64,000 nucleotides of DNA, taken from assembly GCA_016785955.1 (NCBI GenBank), contig JAEUWH010000026.1, positions 1 to 64,000 on the forward strand, in the 5' to 3' direction. A program made the translations under genes and the position numbers. Below, in pieces: positions 8,424 through 18,600 of this stretch (the first letter of the stretch is position 1; each line of letters begins with the position of its first letter). Below the pieces are notes generated by a model. The model worked only from the letters and a program-made list of their open reading frames with translations. It did no database searches and was not told where the DNA came from. This DNA comes from Pseudobdellovibrionaceae bacterium (GTDB taxonomy: Bacteria > Bdellovibrionota > Bdellovibrionia > Bdellovibrionales > Bdellovibrionaceae).

Positions 8424-9179
8424 CTATTTTGTAAAGTTACCGGATTTTGCCATCAAGCCATCTCGATTTTTTATGATGATTTCCTTACCATTTAGATCGA
8501 TTAAACCTTCGGCTTTAAATTCCGTCAGGTGACGCGATAACGACTCATTAATCGTGCTCGCCAGCTGGGCAAATTCATTGCGTGTCAGTTTCAAATTCAA
8601 AGAAATTCCATTCGGAGTTTGCACCCCAAATTTATCTCCCAAAACAATCAACTGATAGGCAATACGCTCTTGAACCGAGGCCAGATAATGCAATTGGCTT
8701 GTCATCTCGTAGTTCTCAAGATCCGCTACGGACTGGTTCAATAGAACTTTAAACAATGGGCTCGCACTTTGAATCGCTGACAAGATCAGGTCTTTTGAGT
8801 ACAACCAAATTGTTGAGGTCTTAATGGCTTTTGCTGTCGATAAAGAACTTCCGCCTTTAACTAACGTTTTATAGCCAAAATACTCCCCCGGCCCGACCAA
8901 TTTTGTAACGTATTCTGGTGTTGTCGTACGTCCCCGCGCTTGACTGCGATTAACATACATTTTTACACAACCCGACTGCACATAAAAAAGACCACGCGCG
9001 GGCTCACCTTCCTTAAAAATGATATCGCCCTCTTTTACATGGATAATTTCATAGGGAATTTCGCTTTGCTGATCAAAAACCTGTATGAAACTGCCCGAGG
9101 ACGGATTGTTGCTATACTTAGGACCACTTCCAAGATTGGGTCTGTTATAGCCTCCAGATAATAATAGAGTTTCGTTCAT
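8424..9179 (-). CDS. Crp/Fnr-family transcription regulator
   Basis: A 251-aa regulator. Residues about 45-150 form a cyclic-nucleotide-binding-type beta barrel (VKEGDIIFKEGEPARGLFYV, GPGEYFGYKTL). Residues about 195-240 form a winged helix with LTRNEFAQLASTINESLSRH and KAEGLIDLNGKEIII. The recognition helix is the usual Crp/Fnr type. There are no FNR-like N-terminal cysteines, so it is not an iron-sulfur FNR; the ligand is unknown. The start ATG at 9179 has a strong GGAGG upstream. It is divergent from the nucleoside-importer operon, and the 154-base gap contains that operon's promoter, so the regulator may control it. Confidence 0.9.
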   Translation of the reverse strand: MNETLLLSGGYNRPNLGSGPKYSNNPSSGSFIQVFDQQSEIPYEIIHVKEGDIIFKEGEPARGLFYVQSGCVKMYVNRSQARGRTTTPEYVTKLVGPGEYFGYKTLVKGGSSLSTAKAIKTSTIWLYSKDLILSAIQSASPLFKVLLNQSVADLENYEMTSQLHYLASVQERIAYQLIVLGDKFGVQTPNGISLNLKLTRNEFAQLASTINESLSRHLTEFKAEGLIDLNGKEIIIKNRDGLMAKSGNFTK

Positions 9180-9262
9180 CTTAACCTCCAATTAAAATTA
9201 AACGCTATATTAGGTTTATAATACTTTAAACTAATTAGCCAGACAATTGTTGGATTATTACT

Positions 9263-9291
9263 TTGACCATGCCTTAAGTTTTACATATAAG
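9263..9291 (+). promoter_or_regulatory. Sigma-70-type promoter of the nucleoside ABC operon
   Basis: TTGACC (9263-9268), a 17-base spacer and TATAAG (9286-9291) match the vegetative consensus closely. They lie about 40 bases upstream of the ATG at 9334. This is a sequence match only. Confidence 0.65.
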
Positions 9292-9333
9292 AAGTGAAAG
9301 ATTTTAAAAAACCCAATAACCTTGGAAAATCAA

Positions 9334-10317
9334 ATGCTTATAAAAAATATTCTGATTCTTTTTTTGGTGGCTTGTGTCGGACAGAGCGCCGAAAAGTTAA
9401 AGATAGGTCTAGTCCTGGATAAAGGGGGAAAAGAAGACAAATCCTTTAATTCAGCGGCCTACCAAGGGGCCACTTTAGCGGAAAAAGAACTCGGCATTGA
9501 ACTGAAATATGTGGAAGCCACCGATGTGAACTCGATCGAAAATCTTCACCGGCAATTTGCAAAGAAAAAATTTGATTTAATCATCGGGATTGGCTTTGCC
9601 CAACAAGAAGCCGTGAAAAAAGTGGCCGCACAGAACCCCGACGTAAAATTTGCGATTGTCGATGGCGAAGTGTCGGCAGCCAACGTCAGGTCTTTGTTGT
9701 TCGAAGAACACCAGGGCTCGTTCCTGGCTGGCTACCTGGCGGCTATGAAATCAAAAACTAAAAAAGTCGGCTACATCGGCGGAATGGACATTCCCATGAT
9801 TCGTCGATTTGCGACAGGATACAGTGCCGGAGTAAAACATTTCGATAAATCCTTTACGATCGTCGAAAATTATATCGGCATCACCGCCGATTCGTGGAAC
9901 AACCCCGCCAAAGCCAAAGAACTGGCTTTAAATCAATACCAACAAGGCGTCGATGTCATTTTTGTGGCGGCCGGTGCCTCTGGCTCTGGTGTTTTCGACG
10001 CGGCCGAAGAAAAAAAACATCTCGCTATCGGCGTCGACAGCAATCAAAACTGGATGAAGCCGGGCTTTATTTTAACCTCGATGTTAAAGCGCGTAGACAC
10101 CGCGGTCTACACGACCATTAAAGATCTGCAGAACGGCCAATTCACTTCGGGTGTGGTTCGCTATGGCTTGAAAGATAAAGGTGTCGATCTGGCCATGGAC
10201 AAGCATAACGAAAAACTCGTTTCCGCCGATGATATAAAGAAACTGGAAAAAATTAAAACGGACATTATCGCGCAAAAAATTACGGTTCCTGATTTTTATC
10301 TTCAGAAAAAGAAATAG
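9334..10317 (+). CDS. BMP-family ABC transporter substrate-binding lipoprotein
   Basis: A periplasmic binding protein of the basic membrane protein (BMP/PnrA/Med) family, which in characterised members binds purine nucleosides. It has a short hydrophobic leader with a LVAC lipobox, suggesting a lipoprotein, followed by the family opening KIGLVLDKGGKEDKSFNSAA. FDLIIGIGFAQQEAV, VKFAIVDGE and KVGYIGGMDIPMIRRF are also typical. The ATG at 9334 is preferred over the TTG four codons upstream because the hydrophobic leader then starts at residue 2. It is followed by the ATPase and two permeases, forming a complete importer. Confidence 0.93.
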   Translation: MLIKNILILFLVACVGQSAEKLKIGLVLDKGGKEDKSFNSAAYQGATLAEKELGIELKYVEATDVNSIENLHRQFAKKKFDLIIGIGFAQQEAVKKVAAQNPDVKFAIVDGEVSAANVRSLLFEEHQGSFLAGYLAAMKSKTKKVGYIGGMDIPMIRRFATGYSAGVKHFDKSFTIVENYIGITADSWNNPAKAKELALNQYQQGVDVIFVAAGASGSGVFDAAEEKKHLAIGVDSNQNWMKPGFILTSMLKRVDTAVYTTIKDLQNGQFTSGVVRYGLKDKGVDLAMDKHNEKLVSADDIKKLEKIKTDIIAQKITVPDFYLQKKK

Positions 10318-10326
10318 TTCAATCGA

Positions 10327-11841
10327 ATGAATACAAATATCGAGATTGAATTTTCAAACGTCGGAAAACGATTTGGCTCGCTCTGGGCCAATCGGGATAT
10401 TTCATTCTCGATTCAAAAAAATACCATTCATGCCATCATAGGCGAAAACGGCGCCGGTAAATCCACAATCATGAAAATTCTTTTTGGAATTTATCCCGCC
10501 GATGCAGGGATCGTTAAAGTGGGAGACACAGAAGTCAATTTTCAATCCCCGATCGATGCGATGAAATATAAAATAGGCATGGTTCATCAGCATTTTATGC
10601 TCAGCCCAGCTCATACTGCCCTAGAAAACGTATTGCTTGTCGACCCTGAACAAAAACCATTTGAATTCTATTTCAAAAAAGAAAAAATCGAAAAAATTAA
10701 AGCGACGGCTCAACTGTACAAATTTGACATTCCTTGGGATACCCCCGTCAAAAATCTAGGCGTCGGCGTCCAGCAAAAAATCGAAATCTTGAAGCTGCTC
10801 TGTCTTGATAATCAAATTTTGATTTTTGATGAACCCACGGCCGTCCTGACCCCTCACGAAATTGATGAACTTTTAAACCAACTACTGGAACTGAAAAAAC
10901 AAGGCAAAACGGTTATTCTCATCACGCACAAATTGAAAGAAGTGAAACGCGTCGCCGATATGATCACGATATTTCGCAAGGGACAACTGGTAGGATCTTA
11001 CCCTTCCAGCCAACTGGATGAAAAAGAAATGGCCGCAAAAATGGTTGGCAAAGCTGTTTCCTTTGAAAAACGTGCATTTGAACGCTTTCCGGACGCACAA
11101 ACTGTCATCACGCTTGATCATGTCCAATTCAAGGATGAAACACGCACGTTCAATTTACACCTGGCTCTCCAACGCGGAGAAATTTTAGGCATCGCCGGAA
11201 TCGAGGGACACGGACAAGAAAAACTGATTCCATTTTTACTGAATCCCAAGAGTTTTAAATACTCGGGCCAAGTCCTCATCTTAGGCCGCAGCGCGGACTC
11301 GCTGGGAAATCGTGGAGCACGCGAATTATCTGTCGGAGTCTTTCCCGAAGATCGTCTTCGCCTGGGAGTTTTACCCGAACTAAAAGCATTCCAAAATTTT
11401 GTTCTAGGATATCAACGCAAATCACATTGGTTCAAAAAAGGTTTTATCGACTGGTCAAAAGTAAAAACATTAACCCAAAACATGTTTGATAAATTCAAAG
11501 TCGAACCCAACAATATTGACCTGACATTTCAATCGTTTTCCGGTGGAAATCAGCAAAAAATTGTTGTGGCACGAGAGCTGTTCCACAATCCCGATATTAT
11601 CATCGCCGCACACCCTACTCGTGGTGTGGATATTGGAGCCATAGAACTGATTCACGAACAACTGATTCAGGCGCAAGAAAAAGGCAAAGCCGTTTTACTT
11701 ATTTCCAGCGAACTGGACGAGCTGCTGAAACTGTCAGATCGGATCCTGGTGATTCGAAATGGCAAAATCACCAGCGAACACGGACGCGCTGATTTTTGCG
11801 AAAAGGCCATCGGGCGATCCATGTTAGGAGTAGCTCCGTGA
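10327..11841 (+). CDS. Double-domain ABC transporter ATPase (nucleoside type)
   Basis: A 504-aa protein with two fused ABC domains, as in NupA/YufO and sugar ABC ATPases. The first domain is intact: Walker A GENGAGKST (residues 39-47), Q-loop MVHQHFML, Walker B ILIFDEPTAVLT and switch ITHKLKE. Its signature is divergent (LGVGVQQK). The second has a canonical signature FSGGNQQK but a degenerate Walker A (GIEGHGQEK, no GKS/T) and a Walker B without the catalytic acid (IIIAAHPTRGVD). This asymmetry is usual for the family. It starts 9 bases after the binding protein gene and its TGA overlaps the GTG of the next gene. Confidence 0.95.
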   Translation: MNTNIEIEFSNVGKRFGSLWANRDISFSIQKNTIHAIIGENGAGKSTIMKILFGIYPADAGIVKVGDTEVNFQSPIDAMKYKIGMVHQHFMLSPAHTALENVLLVDPEQKPFEFYFKKEKIEKIKATAQLYKFDIPWDTPVKNLGVGVQQKIEILKLLCLDNQILIFDEPTAVLTPHEIDELLNQLLELKKQGKTVILITHKLKEVKRVADMITIFRKGQLVGSYPSSQLDEKEMAAKMVGKAVSFEKRAFERFPDAQTVITLDHVQFKDETRTFNLHLALQRGEILGIAGIEGHGQEKLIPFLLNPKSFKYSGQVLILGRSADSLGNRGARELSVGVFPEDRLRLGVLPELKAFQNFVLGYQRKSHWFKKGFIDWSKVKTLTQNMFDKFKVEPNNIDLTFQSFSGGNQQKIVVARELFHNPDIIIAAHPTRGVDIGAIELIHEQLIQAQEKGKAVLLISSELDELLKLSDRILVIRNGKITSEHGRADFCEKAIGRSMLGVAP

Positions 11842-12902
11842 AATCATTTTTGGGATTTTTATTCGGGCTATTCTGTGCCTTGATGATCGTTTTCATTGCC
11901 GGAGAAAATCCACTTACAATTTTATCTATTTTAATAAAAAGCAGCTTTGGCAGCAAATATGATTTCGGCTTAACATTGTTTTACATGACCTCGCTGATTT
12001 TTACGGGACTTTCCGTTTCAGTCGCCTTCAAATCTGGTTTATTCAACATTGGCGCCGAAGGCCAATTAAACTTTAGCGCCATTGCCATGGTCAGCTTTGC
12101 CATGGCCTACCCTCAACTAGGAATGCCGTCCAGTTTGCTGGCGATTCTATTCATCGGCGTTTTAGCGGGTGCCACGTGGGGCGCTCTGCCGGGACTTTTA
12201 AAAGCTTATCGTGGCAGTCACGAGGTTATCGTCACGATGATGCTGAACTTCATCTCTGCAGGTATTTCAAGCTATCTTATTTCTCAATATTTGCAAAATC
12301 CTGATTCACAAAATCCTGAAAGCGCCGTCATCGCCGAAAGTTTTCGAACAAACTCGTTCGATTTTTTAAATCAATTTTTTCCCGAGTCTCCGGTTAATCT
12401 TTTCTTTTTGGTTTCAATAGCCACCGCGATCGCTATACATTTTTTCTTTTCTCGATCGGCGGTCGGTTATGAAATGATCGCGGTCGGCGAAAATCCGTCA
12501 GCCGCCGAGCGAGCCAACATTTCCTCGAAAAAATTTGTTGTGCTCAGTCTGACACTGTCTGGAATTTTAGCCAGCGGCGCCGCCATGAACGAAGTCATCG
12601 GCTACAGTGGACAATACAAAATTGGATTCTCACCTGAATTTGGATTTATGGGAATTGCCGTGGCATTGATGTCAAACAATAGTCCACTTGGAATTATCGC
12701 CAATGCGTTTATTATGTCCGTTTTCCACAAAGGCGCTAGTGATTTAGACATCGAAACAGAAACTATCACTAAAGATTTTTCCAAAGTGATTCAAGCCCTG
12801 GTATTGTTCGGCGTGGGCCTGCAATACTATATCAACAAATCGGGTTTTAAAATCAACTTTCCGGGCAGAAACTCTAAAAAGAAACCAAAGGGAAATTCAT
12901 AA
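11838..12902 (+). CDS. ABC transporter permease (nucleoside type, first)
   Basis: A 354-aa inner-membrane permease of the BPD_transp_2 family, with about nine hydrophobic segments. The family pattern FKSGLFNIGAEGQL is near residue 65 and YRGSHEVIVTMMLNF near residue 130. The start is GTG at 11838: it overlaps the upstream TGA by two bases and has AGGAG seven bases before it. An in-frame ATG at 11796 would add 14 residues inside the ATPase gene. It pairs with the permease that starts one base after its stop codon. Confidence 0.92.
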   Translation: MKSFLGFLFGLFCALMIVFIAGENPLTILSILIKSSFGSKYDFGLTLFYMTSLIFTGLSVSVAFKSGLFNIGAEGQLNFSAIAMVSFAMAYPQLGMPSSLLAILFIGVLAGATWGALPGLLKAYRGSHEVIVTMMLNFISAGISSYLISQYLQNPDSQNPESAVIAESFRTNSFDFLNQFFPESPVNLFFLVSIATAIAIHFFFSRSAVGYEMIAVGENPSAAERANISSKKFVVLSLTLSGILASGAAMNEVIGYSGQYKIGFSPEFGFMGIAVALMSNNSPLGIIANAFIMSVFHKGASDLDIETETITKDFSKVIQALVLFGVGLQYYINKSGFKINFPGRNSKKKPKGNS

Positions 12903-12903
12903 A

Positions 12904-13779
12904 ATGAGTGAAATAGATATTCTGTCACTTAGTTTTATCCTGAGCGTCTTGCGAGTCTCGACACCATTAATCTTTGCCGCTCAAGCCGGGCTGCTGAGTG
13001 AAAAATCAGGCGTCGTCCAAATCGCACTCGAAGGTTTCATGTTGGTCGGCGCTTTCTCGGCGGCGGTATTTGCCCACTATACCAAATCTTCTCATTTGGG
13101 TTTTTTAATGGCGTTCGGGTGTGGAGCCGTTTTCAGTTTGCTTTTCAGTCTGCTGGTCGTGCGGTTTAAAACGGATGCCATCGTCGCCGGTACAGGGTTT
13201 AACTTTTTGATGGCGGGACTGATTCCATTTTTAACGAAATTTTTATTTAATTCCACCGGCTCGACACCATCTATTCCGGTGGAACAGCGCTTGTCATTCG
13301 AAGTCACCGTGTTTGCTATTTTAGTTGTCTTCGCTATTTATGCGATGATGACCAAGACCCGTTGGGGTTACTGGATTCAATTCGCGGGAGAATATCCCGA
13401 CGGACTAACGGCATGTGGAGTTTCGGTCAATAAAGTTCGCTGGGTCAGCATCCTCTTGTGTGGTGGAATTGCGGCATTGGGGGGCGCCAGTTTATCCTTG
13501 TTTCTGTCTTCGGCCTACTCGCCACTGATGACTGGCGGCCGGGGTTTTATCGCTCTCAGCGCGTTGATCCTGGGCAAATGGAAGCCGGTGCCGACATTGA
13601 TTGGATGTCTGGTATTTGGTACCTTTGAAGCTCTGCAAATCAGACTGCAAGGAGTTCCTATTAACGGTGTGGTGATTCCCGTACAATGGATTCAAATCTT
13701 ACCTTACGTCTTAACAATTATTCTCTTAGCAGGTTTTTTTGGACGCAGCCAAGCGCCCGCTTACCTTGGAAAACGATAA
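12904..13779 (+). CDS. ABC transporter permease (nucleoside type, second)
   Basis: A 291-aa integral membrane protein of the same superfamily as the preceding permease, equivalent to NupC/YufQ. Motifs include STPLIFAAQAGLLSEKSGVV, QIALEGFMLVGAF and GRGFIALSALILGKWKP, which is the conserved late loop. Eight or so membrane segments are apparent. It is the last gene of the four-gene importer operon; an inverted repeat at 13780-13839 follows directly. Confidence 0.93.
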   Translation: MSEIDILSLSFILSVLRVSTPLIFAAQAGLLSEKSGVVQIALEGFMLVGAFSAAVFAHYTKSSHLGFLMAFGCGAVFSLLFSLLVVRFKTDAIVAGTGFNFLMAGLIPFLTKFLFNSTGSTPSIPVEQRLSFEVTVFAILVVFAIYAMMTKTRWGYWIQFAGEYPDGLTACGVSVNKVRWVSILLCGGIAALGGASLSLFLSSAYSPLMTGGRGFIALSALILGKWKPVPTLIGCLVFGTFEALQIRLQGVPINGVVIPVQWIQILPYVLTIILLAGFFGRSQAPAYLGKR

Positions 13780-13839
13780 AAACTGCGCGAATATCGAAAT
13801 GTTTCTTACGCGAATACGCGCCACCAAGTGGCGCAGTTT
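13780..13839 (+). terminator. Inverted repeat after the ABC importer operon
   Basis: AAACTGCGC (13780-13788) pairs with GCGCAGTTT (13831-13839). A competing inner hairpin GCGCCAC/GTGGCGC (13818-13834) shares part of the right arm. The T run is weak, so this is a probable but not canonical terminator, or a two-state structure. Confidence 0.5.
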
Positions 13840-13974
13840 CTGTTCCATAGATAACCGTCGCTATAAATATTGGAGTGATACGTGCGGAAAAAATCTAACA
13901 CTGGGCACACTCTATTGAGTTTTCCCTGCCCATGAGTTCTATATCAGGAGTCAGCTTCATCCCTGGAGGGGCCC

Positions 13975-15042
13975 ATGAAATTCTTTTCGTCTCTTGTTGT
14001 TTTAGCCAGCCTATTTCTTTCCTTCAAAGCCCACGCTTGGGGAAATCGTGGCCATCACACAATTTGCACGGCCGCGACTCACTTGGTAACCGACGAAGCT
14101 CTAAAGCCGTTTTTGAAATTCCGAATGCACGCGATCGGTCACCTGTGCAATATTCCTGATATCTACTGGAAGGCACTGGGGCCAGAGATCAGTGATGCAG
14201 GAAATCCCACTCATTATATTGATCCTGAAATTTTGGGTTTAAAAATTACCGAAATTCCTGTTGATCTAAAAGCCATCACCACTCAATACACAGGCACGGA
14301 AAATCAGTTCAAAAAGCAAAGGAAAATTTTTTCAATACCGAAAGAAATGGGAACCTTGTGGTGGCGAGCCGACCAATTTTTTCGTTTAGCATCTGACTCC
14401 AAAACAGCGTTCAGTGGCACTTTGAATCCAAAAAATTCGAAAGAAGAACAAGATGAGAAACTACCCTACAACCAAGCCGTATACAGCATGTTGCTCTACA
14501 TGGGACTTATGGGTCACTACGTTGGTGATGCCTCTCAACCTTTTCACACCACGGCTGATTCTGATGGTTATGCTCGTGGACATGGCGGGATTCATTCATT
14601 TTACGAAGAGCAGGTGGTCAAACATTTTGAAGCTGATATGGAAAAACAAATCGTTGAGCGTGCCAAAACAATTAAAGATAAGAAATTGACTACGGGCTCA
14701 CCGATCGAAATCATGCAGTATTTAAGTTCGTTGTCGTTCAAGGATATTGATACGGTGATAAATCTCGACCCGATTGTTAAGAAGTCAGAAGTTAAAACAG
14801 ACAAAGGAATGGAGATCCGCACCCCCGCAACTCGAGGTACAACCGAGGCCGGGTATGCAAAATTCAAAGATATTATCATTACCAATATGGCCAGATCCGC
14901 AATTGTCCTGTCCCATTTTTGGGATGAAGCCTATCACAACGCCGGCAGTCCATCCTTGCAGTCCTACAAAAGTTATCGCTATCCCCATACTCCCGATTTT
15001 ATTCCTCCAGATTACGTCGAAAAAATCGACGTGAAAAAATAG
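13975..15042 (+). CDS. S1/P1 family nuclease, secreted
   Basis: A 355-aa protein with a signal peptide cleaved after AHA (residue 21), which leaves Trp22 at the mature N-terminus. In S1/P1 nucleases this Trp is a zinc ligand. Further zinc-site features follow: WGNRGHHTIC, the HYID segment near residue 80, and GHYVGDASQPFHTTAD, which holds the characteristic His-Asp-His ligands. The family cleaves single-stranded RNA and DNA at a trinuclear zinc centre. The ATG has GGAGGGG nine bases upstream. For a bacterium that may feed on other cells, a periplasmic or exported nuclease is a reasonable nucleotide-scavenging enzyme, and the nucleoside importer lies just upstream. That link is an inference. 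Confidence 0.9.
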   Translation: MKFFSSLVVLASLFLSFKAHAWGNRGHHTICTAATHLVTDEALKPFLKFRMHAIGHLCNIPDIYWKALGPEISDAGNPTHYIDPEILGLKITEIPVDLKAITTQYTGTENQFKKQRKIFSIPKEMGTLWWRADQFFRLASDSKTAFSGTLNPKNSKEEQDEKLPYNQAVYSMLLYMGLMGHYVGDASQPFHTTADSDGYARGHGGIHSFYEEQVVKHFEADMEKQIVERAKTIKDKKLTTGSPIEIMQYLSSLSFKDIDTVINLDPIVKKSEVKTDKGMEIRTPATRGTTEAGYAKFKDIIITNMARSAIVLSHFWDEAYHNAGSPSLQSYKSYRYPHTPDFIPPDYVEKIDVKK

Positions 15043-15043
15043 T

Positions 15044-15199
15044 TTGGCTCGACTTAAGCAAACGGTCTTAACAATTTTGTGCCTCATTGGGGGTTATGGG
15101 TTTTACAAAATGAATCCCCATGATCCCATAGTGGCGATATTTTTTGGCCTAGGCCTGTTAGGCATCATGATGAGTATGATGCGTAAACCAAAAAACTAA
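15044..15199 (+). CDS. Small two-helix membrane protein
   Basis: A 51-aa open frame starting with TTG one base after the nuclease stop codon. It contains two hydrophobic segments, TVLTILCLIGGYGFY and IVAIFFGLGLLGIMMSMM, joined by a short KMNPHDP turn, and ends with a basic MRKPKN tail: a helical hairpin with positive ends. It has no strong Shine-Dalgarno and probably relies on coupling to the nuclease. No family was recognised. Confidence 0.5.
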   Translation: MARLKQTVLTILCLIGGYGFYKMNPHDPIVAIFFGLGLLGIMMSMMRKPKN

Positions 15200-15232
15200 G
15201 GTCTCAATTTGCGTCACTTAAATTGACTTTTA

Positions 15233-15637
15233 ATGGCGATAAACTTAAACTTTAATCAGATGCAACGATTTCGATTTAAAAACTTTTTTTTATTTTCGGT
15301 AATGTTTTTAGTACTCGTTGCTTTTTTGAAGCCTTATCATAGTCATAAATTGGCTACATCTGCTGAAGTCAGCACTAGTCATCATGAAACTACCGAAAGC
15401 ACTCATCAGCACCAAGCCACTCACGAGCATTCCAAAGATTGCGGTTCAGATTGTGATAAAGGCAGCGACTGTGCCTGCCCGCTTCATCGTGTAAATGGCT
15501 GTAGTCCTTTAACCGCACTGGCGAAAACCGAGCGCGTTGATTTATTAGATTTAAGTTCAATGACAGGCCCAGAATCTTTGTTCCTAGCTAAAACGTCTCC
15601 TGTTTTAGACGGTCCATTCCGCCCCCCATTAGTCTAA
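15233..15637 (+). CDS. His-rich exported protein of a metal-efflux operon
   Basis: A 134-aa protein with one N-terminal hydrophobic segment (FFLFSVMFLVLVAFL). A very histidine-rich stretch follows (STSHHETTESTHQHQATHEH), then a cysteine-rich block (CGSDCDKGSDCACPLH). The combination suggests periplasmic metal binding, for example zinc, copper or cobalt. It is 61 bases upstream of the RND pump gene, so it probably serves as a metal sensor or chaperone for the pump. The start could be the ATG at 15233 or the one at 15260; neither has a clear ribosome site. Confidence 0.65.
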   Translation: MAINLNFNQMQRFRFKNFFLFSVMFLVLVAFLKPYHSHKLATSAEVSTSHHETTESTHQHQATHEHSKDCGSDCDKGSDCACPLHRVNGCSPLTALAKTERVDLLDLSSMTGPESLFLAKTSPVLDGPFRPPLV

Positions 15638-15698
15638 AACCTTTTCGACTCACCTACATTTTTAATTACGTTTTAATCACTCATAGTACGAGGTTTTT

Positions 15699-18600
15699 GT
15701 GCTTAATTCTATTATACGTTTTGCCCTCAATCACCGATTGCTGGTCGTAGCGATCACGGCATTCATGGTGGTGTATGGCGCCATCACACTTAAAAATTTA
15801 CCCATTGATGTCTTTCCAGATATCACCAAACCCACCGTGACCATTATCACCGAATCTCATGGAATGGCCCCCGAGGAAGTAGAGACTCGCGTCACTCTGC
15901 CGATCGAAAGCTATTTGAATGGTATTCCGCAGGTGGAACGAATTCGTTCGCAATCAGGAATTGGGTTGTCGGTCATCTACATTGAATTTGAATGGGATAC
16001 GGATATCTATCGCAACCGTCAGTTGGTTCAGGAAAAATTAAATCTGGCGAAAGAAAAATTACCTAAAGATATTGCGCCAACAATGGGACCAATTGGGTCG
16101 CTGATGGGACAGATTCAACAAATCGCTCTGACAACCCAAGCCAACGAAGTTAATCCAATGGAGCTGCGAAGTATTGCGGAATGGATTATACGTCCGCGAC
16201 TGATGACGATCCAAGGAGTTTCTCAAGTGATCTCTATTGGGGGCGGACTGAAGCAATACCAAATCTTGGTTTCGGCCGAAAAAATGAACCGTTATCAATT
16301 GACCATGGAGCAGATAGATAAACAGCTCTCCCAAATCAGTCAAAATACGACCGGAGGATTTCTAGAGACGTCGGGTCAAGAGTTTCTGATTCGCAACATC
16401 GGATCTATTGATAGCACCGAGGATATCAAAGATACATTGGTGGGTCTTCACTTTGGAAAACCCATTCGCGTTGGCGATATCGCCGACGTCAAAGAGCATC
16501 CTCGCCTGAAACGTGGTGATGGCAGTTTTAACGGAAACCCGTCCGTGGTGATGACCATCCAAAAACAACCCGGTGCCGACACGGTGAAAATCACCCAGGC
16601 TATTGAGCGCGCTGTGAATGAAATTCGCCCTTCCCTGCCAAAAGGCGTGCATATTAATTTGGATGTCTTCAAGCAAGCCAATTTTATCGAAGCGTCGATT
16701 CAAGGGATTCAAGGTAAATTAAAATTTGGAACTGTTTTAGTTTTCGTTATTTTATTTATCTTTCTCAGCAACCTTCGCATGTCGATCATCACGCTAACGG
16801 CTATTCCGGTGTCGTTCCTCATCACGGCCATTGTGTTTAGTTTATTTGGTCTGACGGTAAATACGATGACGTTAGGAGGTTTAGCCATCGCGATTGGTGA
16901 ATTGGTCGACGACTCGATCGTGGACGTAGAAAATGTGTTTCGCCGGCTACGCGAAAACAGCCAAAGTTCCCAGCCGCTGTCGACCTTGAAAGTTATTTTC
17001 GAGGCCTCCAGCGAGGTCCGAAACTCAATCGTTCTAGCCACCATTATCATCGCCCTGGTGTTCTTCCCGTTATTTAATCTTTCAGGACTGGAAGGACGCT
17101 TGTTTACACCGCTGGGAACTGCCTACCTTACGGCATTGATCGCATCATTGGTGGTTTCGCTGACGCTGACTCCTGTTCTGTGTTCGTTTTTCCTAAAGGG
17201 AAAACTGAAAGAACATCGCGACACTCGATTTGTCTCGTTTCTTAAAAACATCGATCGCAAATTGCTAAACTGGTCGTTGTCCCATTCACGTTTGGTTTTA
17301 GGTCTCAGCGCAGGACTATTAATTCTTTCATTGGGCCTAGTCCCCTGGATGGGTCGAGACTTTTTGCCTCAATTTAATGAAGGCACCGCCATGGTTTCTA
17401 TTATTGCTTCGCCCGGCATAAGCTTGGCCGAGTCCAACAAATTAGGACAACAAGCTGAAATGTTGATTTTAGAAACCAAAGAAATCAAGTCAGTATCTCG
17501 TCGTACGGGGCGTGCAGAACTGGATGAACATGCCATGGGCGTGAATGTCAGTGAAATCGATATTGATTTCCATCACGAGGGACGTCCTCGGCCCGTTGTT
17601 TTGGAAGAGATTCGTTCGCGTTTAAAACAAACATTGCCCAATATTGGGGTTAACATTGGTCAGCCAATCTCGCACTTGATTGATCATATGCTATCCGGAG
17701 TCAGCGCGGCTATCGCGATAAAAATTTTTGGCGCCGACTTGGCCGTGCTCAGACAAAAGGCCGTGGAACTACAGGATGCAATAAAATCTGTTCCTGGTTT
17801 AGTCGATTTAAAAATTGAACAACAGGGCTTGATTCCTCAAATAAAAATCAAGATTCTTCGCCCCGAGGCTGCGACGTTTGGATTAAATCCAGGCGAAATC
17901 ACGCAGCTGTTGGAAGCCGCACTGAATGGTGAAATCGTGGCCCAAGTGATCGAAGACTCCAGAATTTACGATGTGTTTTTCCAATTCGACGAAACTTCGC
18001 GCGGGTCCATCGAAAAAATGGAAGAAACCGTTCTGAAAGTCATGCCCGACGGCCGCAAGGTAAAATTGAAAGATGTCGCCGACGTTTATGAAACAACGGG
18101 ACCTAACGAAATCAATCGTGAAAACAGTCAGCGCCGAATCGTGATCAGTGCCAATATCAGCAAGCGGGATCTGGGCAGTTTGATGGGTGAAATCCAAACT
18201 CAGGTGAAAGAAAAAGTAAAACTGCCCGAAGGATACTATGTTGTATACGGCGGACAGTTTGAAAATCAGCAACAGGCCACACGTAAAATTATGATCTTTG
18301 GCTTAATATCTCTGCTTGGTATCGCCTTGGTGTTATACAGCCATTTTGGATCGGCCACACTGATGTTGCAAATCATGGCAACGATTCCCCTGGCCTTTAT
18401 TGGCGGCATTACGTTTCTATTCCTAACAGATCGCACGATCACGGTCGCAAGCTTGGTTGGCTTCATCACATTGTGTGGGGTCGCCTCGCGAAACAGCATC
18501 ATGATGATTTCACACTACTTGCACTTGATGAAATTCGAAAACGAGTCTTTCACCAAAGACATGATTATTCGTGGTTCACAAGAGCGCCTCGTTCCTGTGA

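Noticed and set aside
11796-11837. Upstream start for the first ABC permease
   Set aside because: It lies inside the ATPase gene, whereas the GTG at 11838 has AGGAG at good spacing and typical coupling.
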